This document shows positions 37,430 through 46,114 of a stretch of 64,000 bases of DNA, piece after piece; within the stretch, counting starts at the first letter, position 1, and each line of letters starts with the position of its first letter. Origin of the DNA: Myxococcales bacterium 68-20 (lineage in GTDB: Bacteria > Myxococcota_A > Polyangia > Polyangiales > Polyangiaceae); the NCBI GenBank assembly GCA_001899635.1, contig MKVQ01000040.1:313915-377914 (forward strand), in the 5' to 3' direction. The notes beneath the pieces were generated by a model. The model worked only from the letters and a program-made list of their open reading frames with translations. It had not been told where the DNA came from and searched no databases. Made by a program: the position numbers and the translations under genes.

Positions 37430-37581
37430 CGCGTTCCCGACAGTCTCCCGACGTGGGGATCGAAAGTAAAGAGCAGTCCTCATCGCTCCCCGCTTTCTGG
37501 CGCGCACGATGGCCGATGACGCAGCGCCGCGACGCTAGCGTCGTGCTTGTCCGGACGGTGCGTGCTTGAATCGGGCGCGGC

Positions 37582-39294
37582 ATGAAGGGCGTTGCGGGGT
37601 CGTTCGTCTTGGTCGGCCTGCTCGTGGCGTGCACGAGCATCCCGAACGAGGGGCCCTCCTGCATGAGCGACGGCTGCGGTCCGCACGGGACGTGCTCGTT
37701 CGCGGGGCGCTGTGTTTGCGAGAAGGGCTACGCGGGCCCGACGTGCGTCGCATGCGCGCCCGGGTTCCAGGACGTCGACGGGAACGGCCTCTGCGCGCCC
37801 GCGTGTGCCAGCGTGTCGTGCGGTCCGCACGCGCGCTGCAGCGACGCTTCGGGCCGGCCGGTCTGCACGTGTGTGGTCGGCTACTCGTCGGTGAACGGTC
37901 GCTGCGTGTTCACCGGCGGTCCGGTCGATCCGTCGTTCGACGATCCGCGACCGAACGGCTGGGTGACGCGCGGCGCGGCGCAGATCGACACGGGCAAGCC
38001 GGTGCTGGTGAATGGCGGGAACGGCTGGGCGCGCTTCAGCGGGCGCGGTGAGGTCCGCCAGTGGTTCGAGATGCCGAGCTACGCGGAGGCGGAGCCGCTC
38101 GCGCTCGAGCTCGAGAGCACCTGCTCCTGGCAAGGAGGGGCCTGCCGGAACGTGCGACGCCGGTACTCCGTCGCCTTCGACGACCGGATCCTCGAGCATC
38201 GGACCGTCGGTCCCTCGCTGAGCGAGATCCGACGCATCTGCCTCGGGGAAAGCGCGTTCGGTCGTGGGCTGACGTTCGCTGTCCGCACCTATTCGGCGTC
38301 CACCCCGCGCGGGCGCTCGGAGGACGTCTTCTTCGGACGTGCGGAGTTCGTGCCCTGGGAGGGGTGCGCGGCGCCGGGGACCGTGAAGAACGGGGACTTC
38401 GAGACCGGCGACTGGAGGGTGCCGGACGAGGGTCAAGTGGACTTCGTCGAAGAGGACGGGACGCGTCTGGCACGGGTCACGAGCTTCTGCGACCCGGCGC
38501 ACGTTCCGCCGATGGTGGTCTCTTCGATGGTGACGTCGATCTCCGTCCCGGAGGCGCTGCCACGTCCAGCCCTCTCGTTCACGATCGATGCGACGTCCGA
38601 CGGGCACACCAGCGTGACGCTCGACGGCGTGTCGATCGGGACGGTGCTCGGGAACGGCGCGAAGGAGACGGCGGTCCTCTGCCTACCGCAATGGACCCGT
38701 GGTCTCGCCTTCGAGCTCGCGATCCAGGCGACGCTCCGGCGGGAGACCTGCGCGAAGGAGGAGCGCAACGTCGTACGCGTGGACGACTTCACCGTGACGT
38801 CCGATCCCTCGTGTGTGGACGAGACCGTGACCAACGGTGGCTTCGAGCGCCCCGGCCCGAGCGGGCTGGGCCTCGAGGACGCCGTCATCGTCCGGGACGC
38901 CGCAGCGGCTCGTTCGGGAGACGCTTACCTGCGCCTCCACGCAGACTGCGTTCGTCGCGCTCGCGCCCGCGCCTTTGCGGAGGCCGCCGTGCCGGCTCGA
39001 GCGTCCGACGCCAGTGGCGGTCCCGCGTTGAAGCTTTGGTATCGCTTGCCCGCCGCTGCTCCCGCGTACGTGATCGCCGGCGACGAGCTGATCGACTCGA
39101 ATCGGCACAATCTCTCGCCGGCGACCGGCTGGACGAAGGGCACCTTCTGTCTCCCGAGTCACTCATGGGGGCGCCGGGCCGCCGTCGACATCGAGCTCAA
39201 CGCATCGTTCGACGATTTCGGGACCTGTGTCTCGACCGTGCTCGACCTCGACGACCTCTCGATCGCGCCCGATCCATCGTGCCCGCCCGATTGA
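37582..39294 (+). CDS. EGF-domain lipoprotein with three CBM-like modules (paralogue 1)
   Basis: 570 aa. The signal peptide ends in LLVAC (Cys17). Two EGF-like domains (about 27-56 and 75-108) show the C-x-C-GPHGTC and C-x-C-x-GY spacing, separated by the linker CAPGFQDVDGNGLC. Three beta-sandwich modules follow: the first opens with DPSFDDPRPNGW, the second with GTVKNGDFETGDW and the third with ETVTNGGFE. The N-G-x-F-E entry is typical of carbohydrate-binding (CBM4_9-like) modules, each closing with a Cys and a DDL/DDF strand. It is therefore likely a cell-surface adhesin or glycan binder. The next gene is a close paralogue in tandem. Confidence 0.75.
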   Translation: MKGVAGSFVLVGLLVACTSIPNEGPSCMSDGCGPHGTCSFAGRCVCEKGYAGPTCVACAPGFQDVDGNGLCAPACASVSCGPHARCSDASGRPVCTCVVGYSSVNGRCVFTGGPVDPSFDDPRPNGWVTRGAAQIDTGKPVLVNGGNGWARFSGRGEVRQWFEMPSYAEAEPLALELESTCSWQGGACRNVRRRYSVAFDDRILEHRTVGPSLSEIRRICLGESAFGRGLTFAVRTYSASTPRGRSEDVFFGRAEFVPWEGCAAPGTVKNGDFETGDWRVPDEGQVDFVEEDGTRLARVTSFCDPAHVPPMVVSSMVTSISVPEALPRPALSFTIDATSDGHTSVTLDGVSIGTVLGNGAKETAVLCLPQWTRGLAFELAIQATLRRETCAKEERNVVRVDDFTVTSDPSCVDETVTNGGFERPGPSGLGLEDAVIVRDAAAARSGDAYLRLHADCVRRARARAFAEAAVPARASDASGGPALKLWYRLPAAAPAYVIAGDELIDSNRHNLSPATGWTKGTFCLPSHSWGRRAAVDIELNASFDDFGTCVSTVLDLDDLSIAPDPSCPPD

Positions 39295-39486
39295 CGTGAG
39301 CTCGACGCGCACGACTGCGCTGGTTGGGGCGTCGGGGCACCACTCCGGGCGCTGGGGCTCCCAAGACGGATCGGCCGCAGCCAACCGATGCTCGGAGCGC
39401 GGCGATCAGGCGACGGATATCGCGTCGCCGGCCATGGCAGGTGTGCAACGATGTCCGTCGACGTCGAGTGTGCTTCACCATCGGGA

Positions 39487-41265
39487 ATGTCGGGCAAGAC
39501 GAGCATGTCGTGGATCTCGGGGAAGAAAGTTGCTGCGGCCTCGGTCTTGCTCGGGATGCTCGTGGCATGCACGAGCATCCCGGAGGCGGAGCCGTCATGC
39601 GCGAACGACGGATGCGGCCCACACGGGACATGCACGTTCGTCGGTGACTCGGAGAGTTGCGTTTGCGAGGCCGGCTATTCCGGCCCGACGTGCGCCGACT
39701 GTGCGCCCGGGTTCCAGGACATCGACGGGAACGGGCTCTGCGCCGGCTCCTGCGCGGACCTTGCGTGCGGGGCGCACGAGCGGTGCAGCGAAGTATCGGG
39801 GCGCCCGCTCTGTGATTGCGTCGTGGGATACACACGGACGGACGAAGGCGTCTGCGTCTTCACCGGCGGACCGGTGGATCCGTCGTTCGACAACCCGCAG
39901 CCGAACGGCTGGGCGACCCGAGGGGCGGCGAGGATCGAGGTCGGCAATCCGTCGGACGTCGCCGGCGGCCGCGGCTGGGCGCGCTTCGGCGGTCTTGGCG
40001 AGGTCTTCCAGTCGTTCGAGATGCCGAGCTACGCGGACGCGGAGCCGCTCGCGCTCGAGCTCGAACGTGCATGCACGCGCATGGGGTCCTGCGGCAGCAT
40101 GCGAGGTCCGCTGTCGATCGCATTCGACGATCGGCTCACGGATCACTGGCTTTTCGTCGGGCAGAAGGGGCCGCCGGAGACCGTCCAAGTGTGTCTCGGC
40201 GAGCGCGCATTCGGTCGCAAGCTCACGTTCGGACTTCGCGCGTACCCGTCTTTGGATGGTGCCGACTTCGGGCGACCGCAGGATGCGCTGATCGGTCGTG
40301 CCCAGTTCGTCCCTTCGGTCGCGTGCGCTGCGCCAGGGACGGTGAAGAACGGCGACTTCGAAGCGGGCGATTGGAAGATCGCCGGCGCGCACGAGGGTGT
40401 GCCGGGCGCGACCTTCGTCGAAGAGAACGGGACGCGCCTGGCGCGTCTGGAGAGCGTGTGTGCCCCCGATCAGCCGCCGATCTCGGGCAACATCGTCACC
40501 TCGATCTCGATCCCCGAGGCACTCGAGCAGCCCGCCATCGCGTTCTCGCTCGACGGAACGCTCGGCGGGCGCACGCGTGTCTCCCTCGACGGCCGGACGA
40601 TCGGGGTCGTGCCCGGGAGCGGTGCGCGGGAGAAGGCGGTCGTCTGTCTCCCTGCTTCGTCGTCCGGTTTCGCATTCGAGCTCCGCGTGGACGCCGAGGC
40701 CGACTGCGGCTCTCGGAAGCGGAACGTCGTCCGCGTCGACGACTTCGTCGTGACGTCCGATCCGTCGTGTGTGGCGGACGAGACCGTGATCAACGGTGGC
40801 TTCGAGCGCACCGGGGTCGTCGCGTGGAATGCGGAACCGCCGGGCCCAGAAACCGCCGTCGTCATCCAGGACCCGGCTCGGGCGCACTCCGGAACCGCGT
40901 ATCTCGAGCTTCGCGCCTCCTGCAGCTTCCGAATCGCGATCGGCCATTGGACGGGATTGGTCCCCCCGCGCCCGCCCGATGCCGGTGGCGGTCCCGCCGT
41001 GAAGCTCTGGTATCGGCTGCCGAGCGAGTCGAACGTCGACGTGCGCGCGGGGGACACCTACATGCCCGAGCCCGCGCATCGACTCGCGCCGGCCACGACC
41101 TGGACGGAGCGAGTCGTGTGCCTTCCAAGCCACTCGTGGGGGCGTCCGACGGGGCTCCGCATCGAGCTCTTCCCTTCCGGTAATGCCGTCGAGGGCTGCA
41201 TGCCTGGCCAGCTCGAGCTCGACGACATCTCGATCGCGCTCGATCCGTCGTGCCCTCTCGATTGA
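39487..41265 (+). CDS. EGF-domain lipoprotein with three CBM-like modules (paralogue 2)
   Basis: 592 aa from the ATG at 39487 (GGGA before it); 39505 is also possible. Signal and lipobox LLGMLVAC are followed by CTSIP, as in paralogue 1. The same order holds: two EGF-like domains (CGPHGTC, CAPGFQDIDGNGLC), then DPSFDNPQPNGW, GTVKNGDFEAGDW and ETVINGGFE modules. Long identical runs such as EMPSYA-AEPLALELE and CLPSHSWGRP/R show a recent tandem duplication, yet surface loops differ in length and charge. It ends ALDPSCPLD like its neighbour. It is separated from paralogue 1 by about 190 bases. Confidence 0.75.
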   Translation: MSGKTSMSWISGKKVAAASVLLGMLVACTSIPEAEPSCANDGCGPHGTCTFVGDSESCVCEAGYSGPTCADCAPGFQDIDGNGLCAGSCADLACGAHERCSEVSGRPLCDCVVGYTRTDEGVCVFTGGPVDPSFDNPQPNGWATRGAARIEVGNPSDVAGGRGWARFGGLGEVFQSFEMPSYADAEPLALELERACTRMGSCGSMRGPLSIAFDDRLTDHWLFVGQKGPPETVQVCLGERAFGRKLTFGLRAYPSLDGADFGRPQDALIGRAQFVPSVACAAPGTVKNGDFEAGDWKIAGAHEGVPGATFVEENGTRLARLESVCAPDQPPISGNIVTSISIPEALEQPAIAFSLDGTLGGRTRVSLDGRTIGVVPGSGAREKAVVCLPASSSGFAFELRVDAEADCGSRKRNVVRVDDFVVTSDPSCVADETVINGGFERTGVVAWNAEPPGPETAVVIQDPARAHSGTAYLELRASCSFRIAIGHWTGLVPPRPPDAGGGPAVKLWYRLPSESNVDVRAGDTYMPEPAHRLAPATTWTERVVCLPSHSWGRPTGLRIELFPSGNAVEGCMPGQLELDDISIALDPSCPLD

Positions 41266-41392
41266 GCTGAGCCTTTTGAGCTCGCGTCCGCGCTCGCGCG
41301 CTCGCAAGAGCTAGCTCATGTGCTGCTCCTGCTCGTGCCGTCGGGCGAGAAATCGAACTAGAGTGCGCCCGCGCGTTCCGTCGGAGCTCACC

Positions 41393-42664
41393 ATGCCTTC
41401 CTCTCGCACTCGACCGATCAAGGACCCCGTCACGCTCACGCTCGATGGCGAGGAGGTCGTTGCCGAGCGCGGCGAGCCTGTCGCGGCCGCGCTCGTCGCA
41501 GCGGGAAAGACGACGATCGCACGGAGCCCGAAGTTCCACCGTCCCCGCGGGCCGGCGTGCCTGCGTGGTGCGTGCGACGGCTGCCTCGCGCGTGTGAACG
41601 AGACGCCGAACGTCATGACGTGCCTGGTGCCCGCGGAGCAGGGGATGTCCGTCGTCTCCCAGAACCGCATCGGTCCGCGCGATGCCGACCTCCTGCGGAT
41701 GACGGACTGGTTCTTCCCGGATGGGATGAACCACCACGAGCTCTTCGCCGGCATCCCCGGCATTCAGACGATCATGCAGGGCTTCGCGCGTCGCGTCGCC
41801 GGGCTCGGCAAGCTCCCGCTCGAGAGCACTCCGCCGCGCAAGGCCGCGCGTCGCACGGGTGACGTCGTCATCGTCGGCGCCGGGCCGTCCGGGATGGCCG
41901 TGGCCGCTCGGCTCGCTCGGGCGGGGCGCGCCGTCGAGGTGCTCGACGATCAGCTCGAGGCGGGCGGCGGCATGACCGCGCTCGCAAAGGAAGACGCTCG
42001 CACGTTCGAGTCGATCCGCGGCGCGTTCGATGCCGGGGTCGCATCGGGATCGATCCGTCTTCGAACGCGCACCACCGCAGGCGCCGTGTACGGCCGCGAT
42101 CTTCTCGTCGCGGGCGAGGAGGGCGCCGAGATCGTCGAGGCGCGCGCGCTCGTGCTCGCATGCGGCGGCCACGACGGAGTGCTCCCGTTCGAGGGCAACG
42201 ACGTGCCGAACGTGATGAGCGCGCGGGCCGCCGGGTGGCTCCTGTCTCGCGGCGTGCTCGTCGGCTCTCGGATCGCCGTCGTCGTCCCGAGCGGCGGCGG
42301 GCCGTTCGGCGAGTCGTTCGCGCGTGCGGCGCGATCGCACGCGGAGGTCACCGTGCTCCATGGCGACCCGCTCGCGATCCGCGGGAGCAACTACGCGAAG
42401 GGCGTCCGCGTCCGCACGGCGAAGGGCGAGCGCGAGGTCGACGCCGACGTCGTCCTCATCGATGCTCCGCGCTCGCCTGCGTTCGAGCTCTGCCAGCAAG
42501 CCGGCGCCAGCGTCGTGCACGAGCCGCGTGGCTTCGTGGTGAAGAGCGACGACGGTCGCATCACCGACGGGGTCTGGACGACCGGTGAGGTGTGCGGCGT
42601 CCCGTTCGATCCCGCGGCCATCGACGCGCACGCCGCGCTCGTCGCGAAGCAGATCGCGTCCTGA
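41393..42664 (+). CDS. 2Fe-2S/FAD oxidoreductase, sarcosine-oxidase-alpha-like
   Basis: 423 aa from the ATG at 41393 (GGAG upstream). The N-terminal ferredoxin-like domain (about 10-95) has HRPRGPACLRGACDGC and NVMTCLVPA. This gives Cys-x4-Cys-x2-Cys plus one further Cys for a [2Fe-2S] cluster of Fer2_4 type. A GxGxxG FAD-binding segment DVVIVGAGPSGMAVAARLARAG sits near 160. The later nucleotide domain has VVVPSGGGPFGESFA, and TGEVCGV is at the end. This matches the N-terminal half of sarcosine oxidase alpha and HCN-synthase-like oxidases, without the aminomethyltransferase half. The amine substrate is unknown; the partner subunit is not in this window. Confidence 0.75.
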   Translation: MPSSRTRPIKDPVTLTLDGEEVVAERGEPVAAALVAAGKTTIARSPKFHRPRGPACLRGACDGCLARVNETPNVMTCLVPAEQGMSVVSQNRIGPRDADLLRMTDWFFPDGMNHHELFAGIPGIQTIMQGFARRVAGLGKLPLESTPPRKAARRTGDVVIVGAGPSGMAVAARLARAGRAVEVLDDQLEAGGGMTALAKEDARTFESIRGAFDAGVASGSIRLRTRTTAGAVYGRDLLVAGEEGAEIVEARALVLACGGHDGVLPFEGNDVPNVMSARAAGWLLSRGVLVGSRIAVVVPSGGGPFGESFARAARSHAEVTVLHGDPLAIRGSNYAKGVRVRTAKGEREVDADVVLIDAPRSPAFELCQQAGASVVHEPRGFVVKSDDGRITDGVWTTGEVCGVPFDPAAIDAHAALVAKQIAS

Positions 42665-42673
42665 CGCGAGGAG

Positions 42674-43330
42674 TCAGACCGGTCGAATCGGGTGACCGAG
42701 GACGCGCTCGAGCTCCTCGATGGCAGCGGCGGGGGCGGTGACCTTGATCGTCGTCATGCCCATCGCGCGCGCCGTCTTCAGGTTCATCCCGAGATCGTCG
42801 AGGAAGACGCAAGCTTCGGGAGGGATGCCGGCGGCCTGGCAGGCGTGCTCGAAGAATCGCCGCTCCGGCTTGCGCGCGCCGATCTTGCAGGACTCGATGA
42901 CGTGCTCGAAGAGCGCCATCACGTCCGCGATCTCGGCGGCGAGCTCCGGCGAGCTCGCCATCGCCGTCCCGAAGCCGATGCGCATGTTGTTGGTCACGCA
43001 CACCGTCGTGTAGCGAGCGCGAAGCGTGCGCAGGACGTCGACCATCTCCGGCCTCACGCGTCCCGTCAGCCGTCGCAAGACCTCGCGCGCGTCGATCGTG
43101 CCGCCCTGCGCGCGCGCCTCCGCCTCGAAGCGGGCGTAGAATTCGTCTTCGGAGAGCTCGCCCCGCTCCATGCACGCCCACGCGTTCGTATCGGGATCGC
43201 GGACATTCAGGCTCTGGAGAAAGCCGCGCGGCAGGCCCGCCGCCGCCTCGTAGGCCAAGAAGCCTTCGATGGGGCTCGACAGGATCACGCCCCCGAAGTC
43301 GAAGAGCACGGCGCGAACGTCGTTCGTCAT
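42674..43330 (-). CDS. HAD-superfamily hydrolase, ACAD10 N-domain type
   Basis: 218 aa, ATG at 43330 overlapping the thioesterase stop. Motif I is FDFGGVILSS (D-x-G-G-V), the form found in the N-terminal HAD domain of animal ACAD10 and of soluble epoxide hydrolase. Motif II is VTNNM, motif III Lys is in GARKPERRFF, and motif IV is FLDDLGMNLKTARAMGM. The last stretch is a hallmark of that branch. As the last gene of the operon it may remove phosphate from an intermediate made by the APH-like kinase. That role is inferred; the HAD activity of ACAD10 itself is poorly known. Confidence 0.8.
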   Translation of the reverse strand: MTNDVRAVLFDFGGVILSSPIEGFLAYEAAAGLPRGFLQSLNVRDPDTNAWACMERGELSEDEFYARFEAEARAQGGTIDAREVLRRLTGRVRPEMVDVLRTLRARYTTVCVTNNMRIGFGTAMASSPELAAEIADVMALFEHVIESCKIGARKPERRFFEHACQAAGIPPEACVFLDDLGMNLKTARAMGMTTIKVTAPAAAIEELERVLGHPIRPV

Positions 43331-43764
43331 GGCGCGAAGTTCCGTGTGGTGAGGAGGCACGCCGCGCAGTGCCTCTCCTGACCGTCTCGTTCCACGAACA
43401 CGTCGGCTGCGCAGAACGTGAGCGACTTGCCGGGACGCAGCACGCGGCCGCGCCCGAAGAGTCGCGCTCCCTTCGCGGGCTCCATGAACTTGAGCGTATA
43501 GTCGATGGTCGCGACCTTCGAGCCCTGCTCGCAGAGCGTCAGGGCGGCGAGGGTACCGGCGAAGTCGGCGATCGCGCCCTGGATGGTCCCCTGGAAGGTG
43601 CCCGGGACCGCCGTGAGGGGCTCTCGAAAGTCGAGCGCGAGCTCCACGATGCCGGGACCGACGCGGACGAGCTCGAAGCCGTAGAAGCGCATCGCGGGCG
43701 TCGTTCCGACGACGGCCGTGACGTCCTCCACGTAACGCGGATTGACCGGCGTGGCCGACCTCAC
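43327..43764 (-). CDS. hotdog-fold thioesterase (PaaI-like)
   Basis: 145 aa. GTG start at 43764 inside the kinase stop (GTGA overlap). Single hotdog domain: TTPAMRFYGFELVRVG, then GTIQGAIADFAGTLAALT, where the Asp is in the usual catalytic position, and KVATIDYTLKFMEPAKG. The family hydrolyses acyl-CoA or acts as a proofreading thioesterase. Inside this operon it may release a stalled or final acyl group. Both neighbouring genes overlap it by four bases. Confidence 0.82.
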   Translation of the reverse strand: MRSATPVNPRYVEDVTAVVGTTPAMRFYGFELVRVGPGIVELALDFREPLTAVPGTFQGTIQGAIADFAGTLAALTLCEQGSKVATIDYTLKFMEPAKGARLFGRGRVLRPGKSLTFCAADVFVERDGQERHCAACLLTTRNFAP

Positions 43765-44855
43765 GCGCCCTCCGCGATTCGCTTCGCCGTCTCCGCGAAG
43801 AGCTCGGTCTGCGAGGCGAAGCTCTGCGCGCTCTCGGAGCTCGCATTCCCTTGTCGGAGCCGAGCGTCGATGCCCGTGAGGATCGCGGCGAGTCGGAACA
43901 TGCTGAAGGAGAGATAGAACGCGAAGACCCGAGGCGATGGCGGCGCGATCCCGCGCCGGCTGCAGTAGGTCTCGACGATGGTCTCCTGCGAAGGGATCCC
44001 GAGCGCATCGAGGTCGTAGCCGACGAGGCCGCGAAGTCCCTGATCGCTTCGTGGCATGTGATGAGGCACGCAGAAGTAGGCGAGGTCGGTGAGCGGATCG
44101 CCGAGCGTCGACAGCTCCCAGTCGAGCACGGCGACGACGCGAGGCTCGGTCGGGTGCAGGATCAGGTTGTCGAGGCGATAGTCGCCGTGCGCGATCGTGA
44201 CCGCGCCTTCCTCGGGCCGATGCTCCGGCAGGAAGCCCATGAGCCAGTCCATCGCCGGGATCTCGCGCCCCTTCGAGTCGCGGTACTGCTTCGACCACCG
44301 GCCGATCTGACGCTCGAGATAGGCGCTCGGCTTGCCGTAGTCGGCGAGGCCGCGCGATGCCCAGTCGACGTCGTGCACCTTCGCGAGCGTCTCGACGGCG
44401 GAGAGGTAGACCTCCGTCCGCTCCGACCGCGACGCCCAAGGCAAGCTCGGGTCGCGCGAGATGCGGCCGTCGACGTATGCCATCACGAAGAACGGCGTCC
44501 CGATGACGGACTCGTCGTCACAGAAGAGCGGGACTTCGGGCACGGGAACGCCGGTGCCCGCGAGGGCGCGGAGGATGCGCTGCTCGCGCTCGACCATGTG
44601 GGCCGACGCGAGCAGCGGTCCTCCGGGCTTCTTCCGGAGGACCCAGCGCCCGCGATCGGTCTCGAGCAGGAAGGTGGGGTTCGACTGCCCTCCTTCGAAC
44701 TGACGGACCGAGAGGCCTCGCTCGGCGCCCTCGAGCCGGCCCTCGAGCCAGCGCGCGAGCTCGTCCTCGTCGAATCGGTGCGCGGCGCGTACGTCCGTCA
44801 CCTCGCCCGTCACGCGTGTCTCGCTCGCCCCCGATCGTTCTCGGGGTAGTGTCAT
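43761..44855 (-). CDS. APH-family kinase of the ACAD10/ACAD11 (LvaA-like) type
   Basis: 364 aa, ATG at 44855 overlapping the dehydrogenase stop. The aminoglycoside-phosphotransferase fold shows [14 protein letters not shown] (nucleotide loop), VLRKKPGG (Lys), the catalytic loop HGDYRLDN near residue 222 and the metal-binding [39 protein letters not shown] is the signature of the APH domain in ACAD10/ACAD11 and of LvaA, which phosphorylates the 4-hydroxyl of 4-hydroxyvaleryl-CoA. Here it likely phosphorylates a hydroxyacyl-CoA made by the upstream ligase. It is not an antibiotic-resistance enzyme. Confidence 0.88.
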   Translation of the reverse strand: MTLPRERSGASETRVTGEVTDVRAAHRFDEDELARWLEGRLEGAERGLSVRQFEGGQSNPTFLLETDRGRWVLRKKPGGPLLASAHMVEREQRILRALAGTGVPVPEVPLFCDDESVIGTPFFVMAYVDGRISRDPSLPWASRSERTEVYLSAVETLAKVHDVDWASRGLADYGKPSAYLERQIGRWSKQYRDSKGREIPAMDWLMGFLPEHRPEEGAVTIAHGDYRLDNLILHPTEPRVVAVLDWELSTLGDPLTDLAYFCVPHHMPRSDQGLRGLVGYDLDALGIPSQETIVETYCSRRGIAPPSPRVFAFYLSFSMFRLAAILTGIDARLRQGNASSESAQSFASQTELFAETAKRIAEGA

Positions 44856-46111
44856 GCGATCCCTGCTGCGGGACGAGCGCGCTGCTCGTCGAGCTCCTGC
44901 TTGGCGATTGCCTCGAGGTGGACCTCGTCCGGACCGTCGGCCAGCCGGAGCGTGCGCGCGCAGGCCCACGCATAGGCGAGCGGGAAGTCCTGCGAGACGC
45001 CGCCGCCGCCGTGGACCTGGATCGCCCGATCGATGACTCCGAGCGCCATGTTCGGCGCGACGACCTTGATCATCGCGATCGCCTTCTTCGCCACCTTGTT
45101 GCCGTGGACATCCATCGTGTGCGCGGCGTCGAGCGTGAGGAGCCGTGCCTGATCGATCTCGATGCGGCTCCGGGCGATCTCGTGGCGCAATGCGCCCTGC
45201 TCGGCGAGCGGCTTGCCGAACGCGACGCGCTCACGCGCGCGCTTGCACATGAACGCGAGCGCCCGCTCGGCGAGGCCGATGAGGCGCATGCAGTGGTGGA
45301 TGCGCCCCGGCCCGAGCCGACCCTGGGCGATCTCGAAGCCGCGCCCCTCGCCGAGGAGGATGTTCGCCTTCGGGACGCGGACGCCCGTGAAGGAGACCTC
45401 GGCGTGGCCGTGAGGAGCGTCGTCGTAGCCGAAGACGGTGAGCGCCCGGTGGACCTCGACGCCCGGCGTGTCCATCGGGACGAGCACCATCGACTGCTGC
45501 GCGTGCCGAGGAGCGCTCGGGTCCGTCTTGCCCATGAGGATGGCGATCTTGCAGCGTGGATCGAGCGCGCCGCTCGTCCACCACTTTCGCCCGTCGATCA
45601 CGTAGGAGTCGCCGTCGCTCCGGATCGAGCAGGCGATGTTCGTCGCGTCCGACGAGGCGACCTCGGGCTCGGTCATCGCGAAGCAGGAGCGGATCTCGCC
45701 GGCGAGGAGCGGCTCGAGCCACTGCTTCTTCTGCGCGTCCGTCCCGTAGCGGGCGAGCACCTCCATGTTGCCGGTGTCGGGCGCGTTGCAGTTGAAGACC
45801 TCGGGGGCGATCGGCGAGCCGCCCATGATCTCGCAGAGCGGCGCGTACTCGAGGTTCGTGAGCCCGGCTCCCATCTGCTCGCTGATGGCTCCTCCCTCAT
45901 GATGAGGCAGAAACAGGTTCCAGAGCCCGGCGGCGCGCGCCTTCCGCTTCAGCTCCTCCATGATGGGGGGCACGGCCCAGCGCGTCTTCGCCTCCGAGAG
46001 CTGGCGTTCGAAGACGGCCTCGGCGGGGTAGACGTGCTCGGCGACGAACGCCGCCACGCGCTTCTCGAGGTCTTTCGCTCGCTCGGACCTCTCGGCAGTG
46101 ATGCTCGACAT
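44852..46111 (-). CDS. acyl-CoA dehydrogenase of the ACAD10/ACAD11 type
   Basis: 419 aa, ATG at 46111. N-terminal helices lead to [33 protein letters not shown] and [55 protein letters not shown] and [14 protein letters not shown] follow. The PDTGNMEVL and [14 protein letters not shown] stretches are specific for the ACAD10/11 branch, in which the dehydrogenase works on phosphorylated 4-hydroxyacyl-CoA rather than on plain acyl-CoA. FAD cofactor, cytoplasmic. It is translationally coupled to the APH-like kinase, which in animals is fused to it. Confidence 0.9.
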   Translation of the reverse strand: MSSITAERSERAKDLEKRVAAFVAEHVYPAEAVFERQLSEAKTRWAVPPIMEELKRKARAAGLWNLFLPHHEGGAISEQMGAGLTNLEYAPLCEIMGGSPIAPEVFNCNAPDTGNMEVLARYGTDAQKKQWLEPLLAGEIRSCFAMTEPEVASSDATNIACSIRSDGDSYVIDGRKWWTSGALDPRCKIAILMGKTDPSAPRHAQQSMVLVPMDTPGVEVHRALTVFGYDDAPHGHAEVSFTGVRVPKANILLGEGRGFEIAQGRLGPGRIHHCMRLIGLAERALAFMCKRARERVAFGKPLAEQGALRHEIARSRIEIDQARLLTLDAAHTMDVHGNKVAKKAIAMIKVVAPNMALGVIDRAIQVHGGGGVSQDFPLAYAWACARTLRLADGPDEVHLEAIAKQELDEQRARPAAGIA

Positions 46112-46114
46112 TCC

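Noticed and set aside
43761-44855. Aminoglycoside phosphotransferase reading, i.e. an antibiotic-resistance gene
   Set aside because: Signature [21 protein letters not shown] and the coupled ACAD place it in the ACAD10/LvaA kinase branch.
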